NCBI GenBank assembly: GCA_015206945.1
Contig: JADEXV010000049.1
Coordinates: forward strand, 1-37,957
Reading direction: 5' to 3'
DNA length: 37,957 nt
Source: Nostocales cyanobacterium LEGE 12452
GTDB taxonomy: Bacteria > Cyanobacteriota > Cyanobacteriia > Cyanobacteriales > Nostocaceae
Below the pieces are notes generated by a model. It was not told where the DNA came from. It did not search any database and saw only the letters and a list, made by a program, of their open reading frames with translations. The position numbers and the translations under genes are program-made. Positions 16,301-24,018 of the stretch are shown here, piece after piece; positions within the stretch are counted from its first letter, which is position 1; each line of letters begins with the position of its first letter.

Positions 16301-16861
16301 TTATTTAGGTGTTTTAATCTGACGTGCCATGTCTAGATAAGCGCTCATATTCGCTCCTGGACGGCGACGACCATTAGAGCTAGTAGTCGAAGGAGCAAGA
16401 TATTTTGGTGCAAAGGTTGTTTCAGTTGGCTCTTCTTTGAGTACTTTGGCTGCTGCCGCTTTTGCTTTTTTGCCCGGTTCAATTTTAAGACCTTCAGCAG
16501 TCTGGACTAGTTGAACGTCGGCTGGTTTGGGATTTTTAGCTGATTTTTCCTTAGCTGGTTTTTCCTTAGCCTTAGACGCGGCGGTTTTTGTTCCATTCAA
16601 TGAATCTGGTTTAGATGGAGCTGGTCCTTCTGATGAAATTGTCTCTGCTACTTTCTTAGCATTCGATGCAACTGTATCTGCTACTTTCTTCGCGTTTGAT
16701 GCTACCTCTTTAGCAGCATCTTTGGCAGCATCTTTGGCTTCGTCCAATTCTAAAAAGTAGCCGTTGCTTTTCTTCTTACCCGGTAATAATCCAGTAATAA
16801 AGCCCAGAATACCGCCAAGGAAACCCTGAATACCCGAAATTAACTTTTTGATAAAATCCAT
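16301..16861 (-). CDS. Ala/Lys-rich LEA-like protein with conserved C-terminal motif
   Basis: A 186-residue low-complexity protein in three parts. Residues 1-30 are an amphipathic glycine-spaced helix (IQGFLGGILGFITGLLPG) ending in KKK, suggesting peripheral membrane association. Residues 38-75 carry 11-residue-like repeats of K-D-A-A-K-E and A-S-N-A-K-K-V-A-x-T resembling late-embryogenesis-abundant proteins. A long Lys/Ala/Pro region follows. The last 25 residues (RRRPGANMSAYLDMARQIK) are ordered and look like a docking motif, which I think recurs in other cyanobacterial proteins. The function is unknown. The ATG opens the membrane-associated helix. It is convergent with the VIT/VWA gene, with 34 bp between. 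Confidence 0.78.
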   Translation of the reverse strand: MDFIKKLISGIQGFLGGILGFITGLLPGKKKSNGYFLELDEAKDAAKDAAKEVASNAKKVADTVASNAKKVAETISSEGPAPSKPDSLNGTKTAASKAKEKPAKEKSAKNPKPADVQLVQTAEGLKIEPGKKAKAAAAKVLKEEPTETTFAPKYLAPSTTSSNGRRRPGANMSAYLDMARQIKTPK

Positions 16862-17383
16862 TACAATTACTCCTGCCTTTTACCTTTTATATTTTGAACT
16901 CAACCGTAATTGTTAAAAATTACGAAAAAATGTTACATTATCTACTTGCCGTCACCCCGTTCTGGTGACAACCCTTATAGGTTTGTGCTTAATTAACATT
17001 GTAGTAAAACCACAGGGCAAATGTTCTATTGCAAGCATTTGCAACCTGCACACACCGAGAACTAATTATTAAATTTTACTGTAGCTAAGAGCAAGATTCT
17101 GAAAGCAAGCTTTACAAGAATTAACATTTCTTTGTTTGGTAAATACCCAATTGAAGTTAAACAAGCAGTTTACTCTCAACCAATCGGAAGAGTGTCATAG
17201 CCGAATGGCAGATGTCAAGATAAATTCGTTAAATTTTATACAAACTATCTTTGAAAGCATTTCAGTTTTGTTTGCCACAATATTTTTATAAAGAAAGAAT
17301 CCGAAAAGCAATAACTTCAGTTTGTAGAGCAGTATGTACCTACAAAAGTGAAATACACCCCTTAATTCAGCCAGATTTTGTAA
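16862..17383. other. 522-bp intergenic region
   Basis: An AT-rich divergent region between the LEA-like and lipase genes that must contain both promoters. The only structure noted is GTCACC/GGTGAC (16951-16956 with 16964-16969), about 90 bp upstream of the minus-strand gene. No small gene or RNA gene was recognised. Confidence 0.5.
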
Positions 17384-18031
17384 ATGAACATTGAAAATCA
17401 ACAACGCAATCCCGTTTTGTTAATACACGGCATTGACGACACAGAGGCAGTTTTCCATAGAATGGCGGCTCAATTAAGACTAGAGGGTTGGTCTGTATAT
17501 AGCCTGAATCTAGTTCCTAATAATGGTGATGTGGGTCTTGATGAATTGGCAAAACAAGTAGCCGATTATGTTACAGCAACCTTTGCACCAGAACAACGTT
17601 TAGATTTAATCGGCTTCAGTATGGGAGGAATTGTCAGCCGTTACTATGTTCAGCGATTAGGAGGAATTAACCGCGTGCAGCGGTTTATTACCATCGCTTC
17701 GCCCCATTATGGAACTGTAGTTGCTTATGGTTCCCGGCGTCCTGGTTGCCTACAAATGCGCCCCGATAGCATTTTTCTCAAGGATTTGAATTCTGATGCT
17801 GTAATGTTGGGGCAGCTAGATTTTACGTCTATCTGGACACCTTATGATTTAATGATTGTCCCAGCAAATAGTTCACAAATGCCTGTAGGAAGCCAAGTAG
17901 TAGTACCAGTTACTCTACACCCTTGGATGCTGACAGATCCCAGGAGTTTAGCGGTAGTCACAGCAGCTTTAGCAAAGCCTATTAAGCTACCCTTGCTGAA
18001 TAAAAATCCAGTCAGGAACCAGCATCCTTAG
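17384..18031 (+). CDS. lipase-like alpha/beta hydrolase
   Basis: A 215-residue alpha/beta hydrolase of the triacylglycerol-lipase/PGAP1-like type. It begins NPVLLIHGIDDTEAVF (oxyanion HG motif), continues to the nucleophile elbow G-F-S79-M-G-G, and has I-A-S-P-H-Y-G-T after the elbow, a signature of lipases of this group. The C-terminal catalytic His is probably in T-L-H-P-W, preceded by the acidic residue of the triad in a loop. There is no signal peptide, so it acts in the cytoplasm or at inner membranes. The substrate (galactolipid, acylglycerol or ester) is not determinable. It is a single-gene unit; the closest neighbour is convergent. Confidence 0.87.
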   Translation: MNIENQQRNPVLLIHGIDDTEAVFHRMAAQLRLEGWSVYSLNLVPNNGDVGLDELAKQVADYVTATFAPEQRLDLIGFSMGGIVSRYYVQRLGGINRVQRFITIASPHYGTVVAYGSRRPGCLQMRPDSIFLKDLNSDAVMLGQLDFTSIWTPYDLMIVPANSSQMPVGSQVVVPVTLHPWMLTDPRSLAVVTAALAKPIKLPLLNKNPVRNQHP

Positions 18032-18047
18032 TTACGCTTGCATTACT

Positions 18048-18072
18048 TTATTTTTAATTTTTAATTTTTTAA
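18048..18072. repeat. TTTTTAA heptanucleotide repeat
   Basis: A short run of TTTTTAA units between the convergent lipase and VOC genes, the same repeat as at the left edge of the window. Its T-run may aid transcription termination. Confidence 0.55.
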
Positions 18073-18500
18073 GTTCTATCCCCAATTTGCGTATGTTCGT
18101 AACTCCCAAAAATCGCCTCTGGGTGACGATAATACTTGAACTCCATGAGGTTATAAAAAGGATCTTCTAAAAAGAAAGTGCGATGCTCAAGAGGAGAACC
18201 GACAAAGCGATTTTTGGTTTCTTCACGAAAAAGTAGCTGTTGTTGTTGTGCCCTTTGTACTAAGTCTTGCCAGTCACGTTCTTGGGTAAAAATTAGCCCA
18301 AAGTGTCTGGGATAGATATTTTTTTGCGGTGTCAAAGGTTCTTTGGTGACATGAGCCACTAATTGATGACCGTAGAGATTGAGAATCAGGGCATGGTGGT
18401 TTTCACGGCCAGGAATGCAGCCCAAACTATCTACATAATATGCTTTTGTTTGGGCAATGTCAGTTACAGGGAAAGCTAGATGGAATAAAGTTTGGCTCAT
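18069..18500 (-). CDS. VOC superfamily (glyoxalase/dioxygenase-fold) protein
   Basis: A 143-residue single-domain vicinal-oxygen-chelate protein with paired beta-alpha-beta-beta-beta modules. The first module begins LFHLAFPVTDIAQTKAYYVDSLGC, with His8 as the expected first metal ligand. The second ends D-P-F-Y-N-L-M-E-F-K, with the Glu as the expected last ligand. Members include glyoxalase I, fosfomycin resistance proteins and extradiol dioxygenases, and the sequence does not say which. It is convergent with the lipase gene. The length and complete modules argue for an intact gene. Confidence 0.85.
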   Translation of the reverse strand: MSQTLFHLAFPVTDIAQTKAYYVDSLGCIPGRENHHALILNLYGHQLVAHVTKEPLTPQKNIYPRHFGLIFTQERDWQDLVQRAQQQQLLFREETKNRFVGSPLEHRTFFLEDPFYNLMEFKYYRHPEAIFGSYEHTQIGDRT

Positions 18501-18919
18501 AGCTGGTATTAAAAAGACTAGTATTTGATGCTATCTACAATTTATATTATTAAGTTTTGATTGTGGTTAACTTGAACACAGTTTTTATTGACATTAACTT
18601 ATATTCTTTATCCTTATGACTAAGATTGGGGATTGAGTAATACTTCAGGCACTCTAATCTGCGGTGACGGAGAAGAGTCTACTTAACTCAAAAGAAGTTT
18701 TGCATTTTGTTTAATCCACGTTCTTTAGTCAATATTTCAGTGTCTATCTAAGACATCATTAATGGTTTGAGACTCAGCTTTCAGAGCGATGCCTATACAA
18801 GTTACTTAATAATATAAGTATATTACTTTACTTAGAGAGGTTTCAAAAATAAAGCACTAAGCATCACAAATTCGTTATTCTGTTGATATTCAGACAAAAT
18901 TACTCACGATTAATTGCTG
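18501..18919. other. 419-bp intergenic region
   Basis: AT-rich DNA between the divergent VOC and DUF92 genes. Both promoters should lie here. No hairpin with T-run, repeat, or reading frame with a plausible start was seen. Confidence 0.45.
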
Positions 18920-19741
18920 ATGTCATCCTCAATTGATTCTGTAAATCCCTGGTTAGTAGCAGTAGTATTAAACACAATTTTATTGGGTTTAGCTTGGATT
19001 GCTCCGAAAAAGCTACTTACCCCTGCTGGATTATTCCATGCCTGGTTCCTGGCCATCTTAATTTGGGTAACTTTAGGCTGGCAAGGATATGCAGTAGTAA
19101 TGTTCTATTTTTTGGTTGGTTCCGGCGTTACCCGCATCGGTATGGCGCAGAAGGAGGCAGAAGGAATTGCCGAAAAGCGTTCTGGGGCAAGAGGCCCAGA
19201 AAATGTTTGGGGTTCAGCTTTGACTGGGGCGCTGTGTGCTTTGGGAGTAGGAATAATAAATTCGGGATTCCTCGTACCTACTACCCAGTCTCTAATCCCC
19301 AATACTTCGGCAATGCTCAGTACAAGTCCCCAGTCCCTATTATTGTTAGCCTATGTAGCGAGTTTCAGTACAAAGTTGGCTGACACCACTGCTAGCGAAG
19401 TCGGTAAAGCTTATGGTAAAAGCACCTTTTTGATTACCACACTCCAACCAGTGCCTCGCGGTACAGAAGGAGCGGTAAGCTTGGAGGGAACTTTAGCTGG
19501 GATTGTAGCTTCTATAGCGATCGCACTTGTGGGTTGGGGAGTTGGTTTAATCGATCTATTGGGAGTCGCTTGGTGTGTACTGGCAGCATTTATTGCCACT
19601 AACCTAGAAAGTGTGATTGGCGCAACACTGCAATCTAAGTATACCTGGCTGACCAATGAAGTAGTAAATATTTTTAATACATTAATCGGTGCGATCGCAT
19701 CTGTGCTACTTGCTTGGACATGGATAACTTTCATTAATTAG
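18920..19741 (+). CDS. DUF92 membrane protein, probable phytyl-phosphate kinase (VTE6-like)
   Basis: A 273-residue integral membrane protein with six to seven hydrophobic segments. The DUF92/TIGR00297 signature is clear: G-x-x-R-x-G near 70-75 followed by K-R-S-G-A-R-G-P-E-N-V-W-G-S, then F-S-T-K-L-A-D-T-T-A-S-E-V-G-K and the loop P-V-P-R-G-T-E-G-A-V-S-L-E-G-T. Plant VTE6 of this family phosphorylates phytyl phosphate to phytyl diphosphate for tocopherol and phylloquinone synthesis, and cyanobacterial homologues are thought to act likewise in recycling phytol from chlorophyll. The specific activity here is inferred from the family. The frame opens two codons earlier at TTG; ATG 18920 is preferred. 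Confidence 0.85.
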   Translation: MSSSIDSVNPWLVAVVLNTILLGLAWIAPKKLLTPAGLFHAWFLAILIWVTLGWQGYAVVMFYFLVGSGVTRIGMAQKEAEGIAEKRSGARGPENVWGSALTGALCALGVGIINSGFLVPTTQSLIPNTSAMLSTSPQSLLLLAYVASFSTKLADTTASEVGKAYGKSTFLITTLQPVPRGTEGAVSLEGTLAGIVASIAIALVGWGVGLIDLLGVAWCVLAAFIATNLESVIGATLQSKYTWLTNEVVNIFNTLIGAIASVLLAWTWITFIN

Positions 19742-20125
19742 GCTGAAGAGAGTAAACAATTACAATTACTCGTTTAAGTGGGGCATTTAGATCGTTACCA
19801 GTTCCAGATTCCCCACTTAGCACTGGCTAAACCCTACTTATCCGCTAACAGCACTCAGCATTCTTGAAAGACATTGGTAAAGAAATAACTATTTGCCTTA
19901 CTACTGCACCACCACTAATATTTTCAGTCCTGATTTTGTCTTCACTAGACTGTAAAAATGATCGTGGCAAATTATTTTATCTACTAGCTATATAATTTTT
20001 TGACCATTTAGATGTAATTTGTTCATCGAATCTTTATCATATTTATCCATGAATGACCAGATGATTTCTATATGATTTAATTTAAAAGTCCTATAAGTGT
20101 TTAACCATTTTCACATAATTAGTTC
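19742..20125. other. intergenic region upstream of the secretion locus
   Basis: 384 bp of AT-rich DNA. The first 250 bp show nothing notable. The last part contains a degraded copy of the following gene start (given as a separate entry). Confidence 0.5.
19999..20075 (+). pseudogene. decayed duplicate of the 5' end of the prolyl isomerase gene
   Basis: This segment aligns with the leader and first 17 codons of the gene at 20126, offset by 101 bp. TTCATCGAATCTTTATC corresponds to TTCATGGAATCTTTATC, and further on GACCAGATGATTTCTATA to GACCAAATAATTTCTATA. Conceptual translation gives IESLSYLSMNDQMISI then a TGA stop, against MESLSFLAINDQIISIEQ in the real gene. The start ATG has become ATC. The similarity extends about 25 bp upstream of the start, so leader DNA was duplicated too. 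Confidence 0.7.
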
Positions 20126-20908
20126 ATGGAATCTTTATCGTTTTTGGCAATTAATGACCAAATAATTTCTATAGAGCAAGCGGTAAAGTACCTGCAAGCC
20201 TCTGGAAAATTAGGACAGTTCATTGGGGATATTCTCCGACAGTACGTAATTGAGGAAGAAATCCGAACACGAGATGATATTGAAATTGGTACCGCAATAA
20301 CTGAACAGTCAATAATTGACTTTAGGCTGAAAAATCAACTCACTGACCCCCAAAGTTTTCAAGAATGGTTAAAGACAAATAATACAGATTACGCTACTTT
20401 TCACACATCGGTTGCTTTTGGTTACAAGTTAGAAAAGCTGAAAGCTGTAGTGACACAAACAAAACTCCCAGAATATTTTATTGAACGCAAGATTTTTTTA
20501 GATCGGGTAGTACTTTCCCGGATTGTTGTTGATAATCGAGAATTGGCAGACGAACTCCAAACCCAAATAGAAGAAGGAGGTAGTTTTGAGCAACTAGCCA
20601 AAGAGTATTCCCTTTCAGATGACCGAATTGTGAATGGCATGATGGGAATCGTCAGCCGAGGTAGTATGCCGGATATATTACGAGCAGCTATTGATGTGGC
20701 CAGTCCTGGACAATTGATAGGCCCAATAGAAATCGTTGGCAAAGACTCCCCGCAAGGAGAAGGACCTTATGGTTTGTTTCGAGTAGAACAATTTCTACCA
20801 GCGTCTTTAGAAGATACTCAACTACAGCAAGCACTACAAAATGAGTTGTTTGAAAAATGGCTAGCAGAGAAAATTCAAAAACTGACAGTCAAATTACAAG
20901 TGAGTTAA
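20126..20908 (+). CDS. parvulin-type peptidyl-prolyl isomerase of a type I secretion system
   Basis: A 260-residue SurA/PrsA-like protein without a signal peptide. The N-terminal 115 residues are helical (a chaperone-like SurA_N region). A parvulin rotamase domain spans about 126-224 (LSRIVVDNRELADELQTQIE, GGSFEQLAKEYSLSDD, GMMGIVSRGSMPDILRAAI, GPYGLFRVEQF). Parvulins catalyse cis-trans isomerisation of X-Pro bonds and hold unfolded proteins. Lacking an export signal and overlapping the ABC exporter gene by 52 bp, it probably keeps the secreted substrate unfolded in the cytoplasm before translocation. Cyanobacteria often place such an isomerase beside HlyB-like exporters. The overlap suggests translational coupling. 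Confidence 0.85.
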   Translation: MESLSFLAINDQIISIEQAVKYLQASGKLGQFIGDILRQYVIEEEIRTRDDIEIGTAITEQSIIDFRLKNQLTDPQSFQEWLKTNNTDYATFHTSVAFGYKLEKLKAVVTQTKLPEYFIERKIFLDRVVLSRIVVDNRELADELQTQIEEGGSFEQLAKEYSLSDDRIVNGMMGIVSRGSMPDILRAAIDVASPGQLIGPIEIVGKDSPQGEGPYGLFRVEQFLPASLEDTQLQQALQNELFEKWLAEKIQKLTVKLQVS

Positions 20909-23559
20909 AAACTCTGGATAATGAATCTTTACGATTAAAAGTGCTAGCTTCTTTGCCTTGGAATCAGCCACCACTATGCTGGCTGACTCCCGAACAACAA
21001 TCCCGATTGGAAAATGAATGCCAAACCCGCCAGTATCGTCTTGGAGAAAAAATCTGGTCAAACGATGTCGGTGGCTATCAATTTTTAATTGTGGCTGGGA
21101 AAGTCCGCTTGCGAGAAGAAGGGATTGGCAAACCAATAGCCGCACTAGATGCAGGGGATTGGTTTGGCGACTTCCAAAAGCTATCTGCGGATTTCAAAGC
21201 TGTAGCTGCTAGTAAAGAGGTGATAGTAGTTTGTTGGGACACTGCGCTGTGGACAGAATTTTCTCACCCACAAATTCAGGAATTTTGGCAAGCGTTACCA
21301 GTAGAGATGGAGGGGCAAAGGGAGACATTTTCCTTCTCTAGCAGTCCTTCGGTAACTTCAGCCTCAGACGGGACTTCTAGCCCCCACAGCCTCCAACCCC
21401 AAAAAGGACTCCCAGCCGCCAATTTAATCGCTGCAAATTATCCGTTTGTTGCCAGTTGGAACACCGCTGCTGCCTGTTTAACAATGGTGGCGCAACAACT
21501 AGAAAATTCTGTGCAACTGGAATGGGTGCAGCGTCAACTCAGAGGACAACGCCCAAAACAGGTTGTGGAAGCAGCAGAAAAGTTAGGGTTAGTGTTGCGA
21601 CGCTTACAAGTGAGTTGGAGTGAGTTGCGACAGTTGTCATTTCCAGCTTTATTGCTTTGGACTTCTGACTCACCCCAGAGTCCATCCTGGGTGGTGGCTT
21701 ATGGAGTTAAAGGCGATCGCTTAATTATCGCTAATCCTTTAAATCCCGAACGGACTTGTGAAAGCTTGCCGCAGTCAATAGTTGAGGTGTCTTGGGATGG
21801 ACAATTATGGCAAGTAGAACTCATATCCCAGCAAGAAAAATTTAACCTCAGTTGGTTTACCCCAGCAGTTTGGAAGTATAAAGGACTGCTCACAGAAGTA
21901 TTGTTAGCATCTTTTACCTTGCAGCTTTTGGGGTTAACAACACCGCTAATTACCCAAGTCGTCATTGATAAAGTGATGGTACAGGGGAGTTTGCCGACTC
22001 TCGATGTAATGGCGATCGCACTTTTATGCGTAGCCATATTTGAGTCCATACTGGGCATTCTCCGCCTATTCATCTTTACCCATACAGCTCGCCGTCTGGA
22101 TTTGAGTTTATCAGCGCAGCTATTTCGCCATCTGATGCGTCTGCCTTTGGCTTATTTTGAGTCGCGCCGCGTCGGAGACACAGTAGCAAGAGTCCAGGAA
22201 CTCGAACAAATTCGTCAGTTTCTCACAGGTACAGCATTAACTGTGATTCTGGATAGCATCTTTGCTGTGGTGTACCTGGCATTGATGTTTTACTATAATA
22301 TCCCACTCACCTTTGTGGCCTTAGCAGTACTGCCACTCTTTGCCACATTAACGATAGTGGCAACACCAATTCTGCGTAACTGGCTCAATGAAACCTTTAA
22401 CCGGAGTGCCGATAGTCAATCGTTTCTAGTAGAGACAATCACCGGAATTCACTCTGTTAAAGCCCACGCAGCCGAACCAGTAGCCCGCGATCGCTGGGAA
22501 GGCTTATTTGCCCGCTTCATTCGCACAGGTTTTAAAGCTTCTACCACCTCCAATATCAGCAGCAACATTGGTGACTTTCTCACTAATTTATCCACCATGC
22601 TGATTCTCTGGTTTGGTGCCAAGTTAGTCATCGAACAAAAGCTCACAATTGGACAGCTTGTTGCATTTCAAATGTTATCTGGTAGAGTTACAGGCCCGCT
22701 TTTGCGCTTAGTACAGTTGTGGCAAAACCTTCAACAAGTGCTACTTTCTGTAGATCGCATTGGTGATATTCTCAACGTCTCCCCAGAAGCTGAACTGGGA
22801 ACTGGCTTAGTTTTGCCACCCCTGAAAGGACAAATCACCTTTGAGCAAGTATTTTTCCGCTACCGCCCAAACTTTGAAGCAATTTTGCGGGGAATCTCTT
22901 TCAGCGCTGAACCAGGGCAGTTTGTTGGCATTGTCGGACGTAGTGGTTCTGGGAAAAGTACCCTATCTAAGCTATTGCAACGCCTCTATCAAATTGAATC
23001 AGGACGCATCCTAATTGATGGTTTTGATATAAAAAGTGCCGATTTAGCCTCACTGCGGCAACAAGTTAGTGTAGTTCTCCAAGAAGACTTTTTATTTAAC
23101 GGTTCTATTTTGGAAAATATCACTCTCGGTAGTCCCGATATTACCGCAGAGCAAGTAGTAGAGGCGGCAAGATTAGCTGTGGCTCACGACTTCATTAGTC
23201 AATTACCCTACGGTTACGAAACCAATGTTGGTGAACGCGGTACAGCTTTATCTGGTGGACAGAGACAACGTATTGCTCTGGCAAGGCTATTTCTTTCCCA
23301 AGCGCCGATTTTAGTTTTGGATGAAGCTACTAGTGCTTTGGATAGTGAAACTGAACAACAAGTACTGCAAAATCTGCAAAAAATCTCTGCCAACCGTACC
23401 GTGTTCCTGATTGCTCACCGCTTTGCTCCCCTCAAACGTGCTGACTTGATTTTGGTTTTGGAGCAAGGCGTGATTGCCGAACGTGGTACTCACTCACAAT
23501 TGTTGCAACAAAAGGGTTTGTATTGGTCACTATATCAACGGCAGCAAGCAAACATTTAA
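20857..23559 (+). CDS. type I secretion ABC exporter with cyclic-nucleotide-binding-like and C39-like domains
   Basis: A 900-residue inner-membrane exporter with four parts. Residues about 40-150 resemble a cNMP-binding/cupin domain (YRLGEKIWSNDVGGYQFLIVAGKVRL). About 185-310 is a C39-peptidase-like domain in which the catalytic Cys is replaced by T203 (WNTAAACL) and the catalytic His by S277 (SWVVAYG), so it cannot cleave leader peptides and should only bind substrate as in HlyB. About 330-630 holds five to six membrane helices. The ATPase has Walker A at 694-701 (GRSGSGKS), the LSGGQRQR signature near 798, and Walker B/D-loop ILVLDEATSALD. With the isomerase and HlyD protein it forms a type I system. 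No later start codon exists in the early frame, so the overlap with the isomerase is real. Confidence 0.92.
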   Translation: MASRENSKTDSQITSELKTLDNESLRLKVLASLPWNQPPLCWLTPEQQSRLENECQTRQYRLGEKIWSNDVGGYQFLIVAGKVRLREEGIGKPIAALDAGDWFGDFQKLSADFKAVAASKEVIVVCWDTALWTEFSHPQIQEFWQALPVEMEGQRETFSFSSSPSVTSASDGTSSPHSLQPQKGLPAANLIAANYPFVASWNTAAACLTMVAQQLENSVQLEWVQRQLRGQRPKQVVEAAEKLGLVLRRLQVSWSELRQLSFPALLLWTSDSPQSPSWVVAYGVKGDRLIIANPLNPERTCESLPQSIVEVSWDGQLWQVELISQQEKFNLSWFTPAVWKYKGLLTEVLLASFTLQLLGLTTPLITQVVIDKVMVQGSLPTLDVMAIALLCVAIFESILGILRLFIFTHTARRLDLSLSAQLFRHLMRLPLAYFESRRVGDTVARVQELEQIRQFLTGTALTVILDSIFAVVYLALMFYYNIPLTFVALAVLPLFATLTIVATPILRNWLNETFNRSADSQSFLVETITGIHSVKAHAAEPVARDRWEGLFARFIRTGFKASTTSNISSNIGDFLTNLSTMLILWFGAKLVIEQKLTIGQLVAFQMLSGRVTGPLLRLVQLWQNLQQVLLSVDRIGDILNVSPEAELGTGLVLPPLKGQITFEQVFFRYRPNFEAILRGISFSAEPGQFVGIVGRSGSGKSTLSKLLQRLYQIESGRILIDGFDIKSADLASLRQQVSVVLQEDFLFNGSILENITLGSPDITAEQVVEAARLAVAHDFISQLPYGYETNVGERGTALSGGQRQRIALARLFLSQAPILVLDEATSALDSETEQQVLQNLQKISANRTVFLIAHRFAPLKRADLILVLEQGVIAERGTHSQLLQQKGLYWSLYQRQQANI

Positions 23560-23631
23560 TAGATTTAACTAACTCAAAGCTTGTGGCTACATAAAAAATA
23601 AACCTTTGCAAAACGGCTTAAAGATAGCCTT

Positions 23632-23670
23632 TGGCGAATGGAGCATAACTCCGTTCGCCATTTTAATTTT
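23632..23670 (+). terminator. intrinsic terminator after the ABC exporter gene
   Basis: GGCGAATGGAG (23633-23643) pairs with CTCCGTTCGCC (23649-23659) over a 5-nt loop with one G-U pair, followed by ATTTTAATTTT. It is the best-formed intrinsic terminator in the window and separates the exporter from the protease gene. Confidence 0.75.
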
Positions 23671-24018
23671 GCTGATTTCAATAATTACCCTTGCTCCAGT
23701 CTGAGTGATGTAAATACTTTTGTAGCTAGCGATCGCAGCATTTCTAAGACTAACAAAAGGAGTCGATAACGCCATGTTGCAATTTTTGCATTAGTCTTTA
23801 TTAATACACCTTAAATATTTAATATTTTCTCGATAAAGTTACTCTTAATAAAAACTGTAATTATCATAATGTTTTTTGGTAATAAAATTAGCATTTTGTT
23901 ATTAAATTCCATAGTAATTATTGAGAATGAAGTTTATTCGCACATTGAAATCTTTTGATTGTAAAGGTTTCAAAGCTCCAAACTGTCAAAAAACGGTTGC
24001 TATCTTTGAGAAAAATTT
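23671..24018. other. AT-rich region upstream of the subtilase gene
   Basis: About 350 bp, very AT-rich after 23780. It should carry the protease promoter. Apart from a HIP1-like site near 23730 nothing was recognised. A 62-codon minus-strand frame (23587-23775) overlaps the terminator and was not accepted. Confidence 0.45.

Noticed and set aside
19411-19734. 107-codon minus-strand frame inside the DUF92 gene
   Set aside because: Antisense shadow of a well-supported membrane protein gene.
23587-23775. 62-codon minus-strand frame after the ABC exporter
   Set aside because: It runs through the terminator hairpin at 23632-23670, has no ribosome-binding site and no recognisable family.
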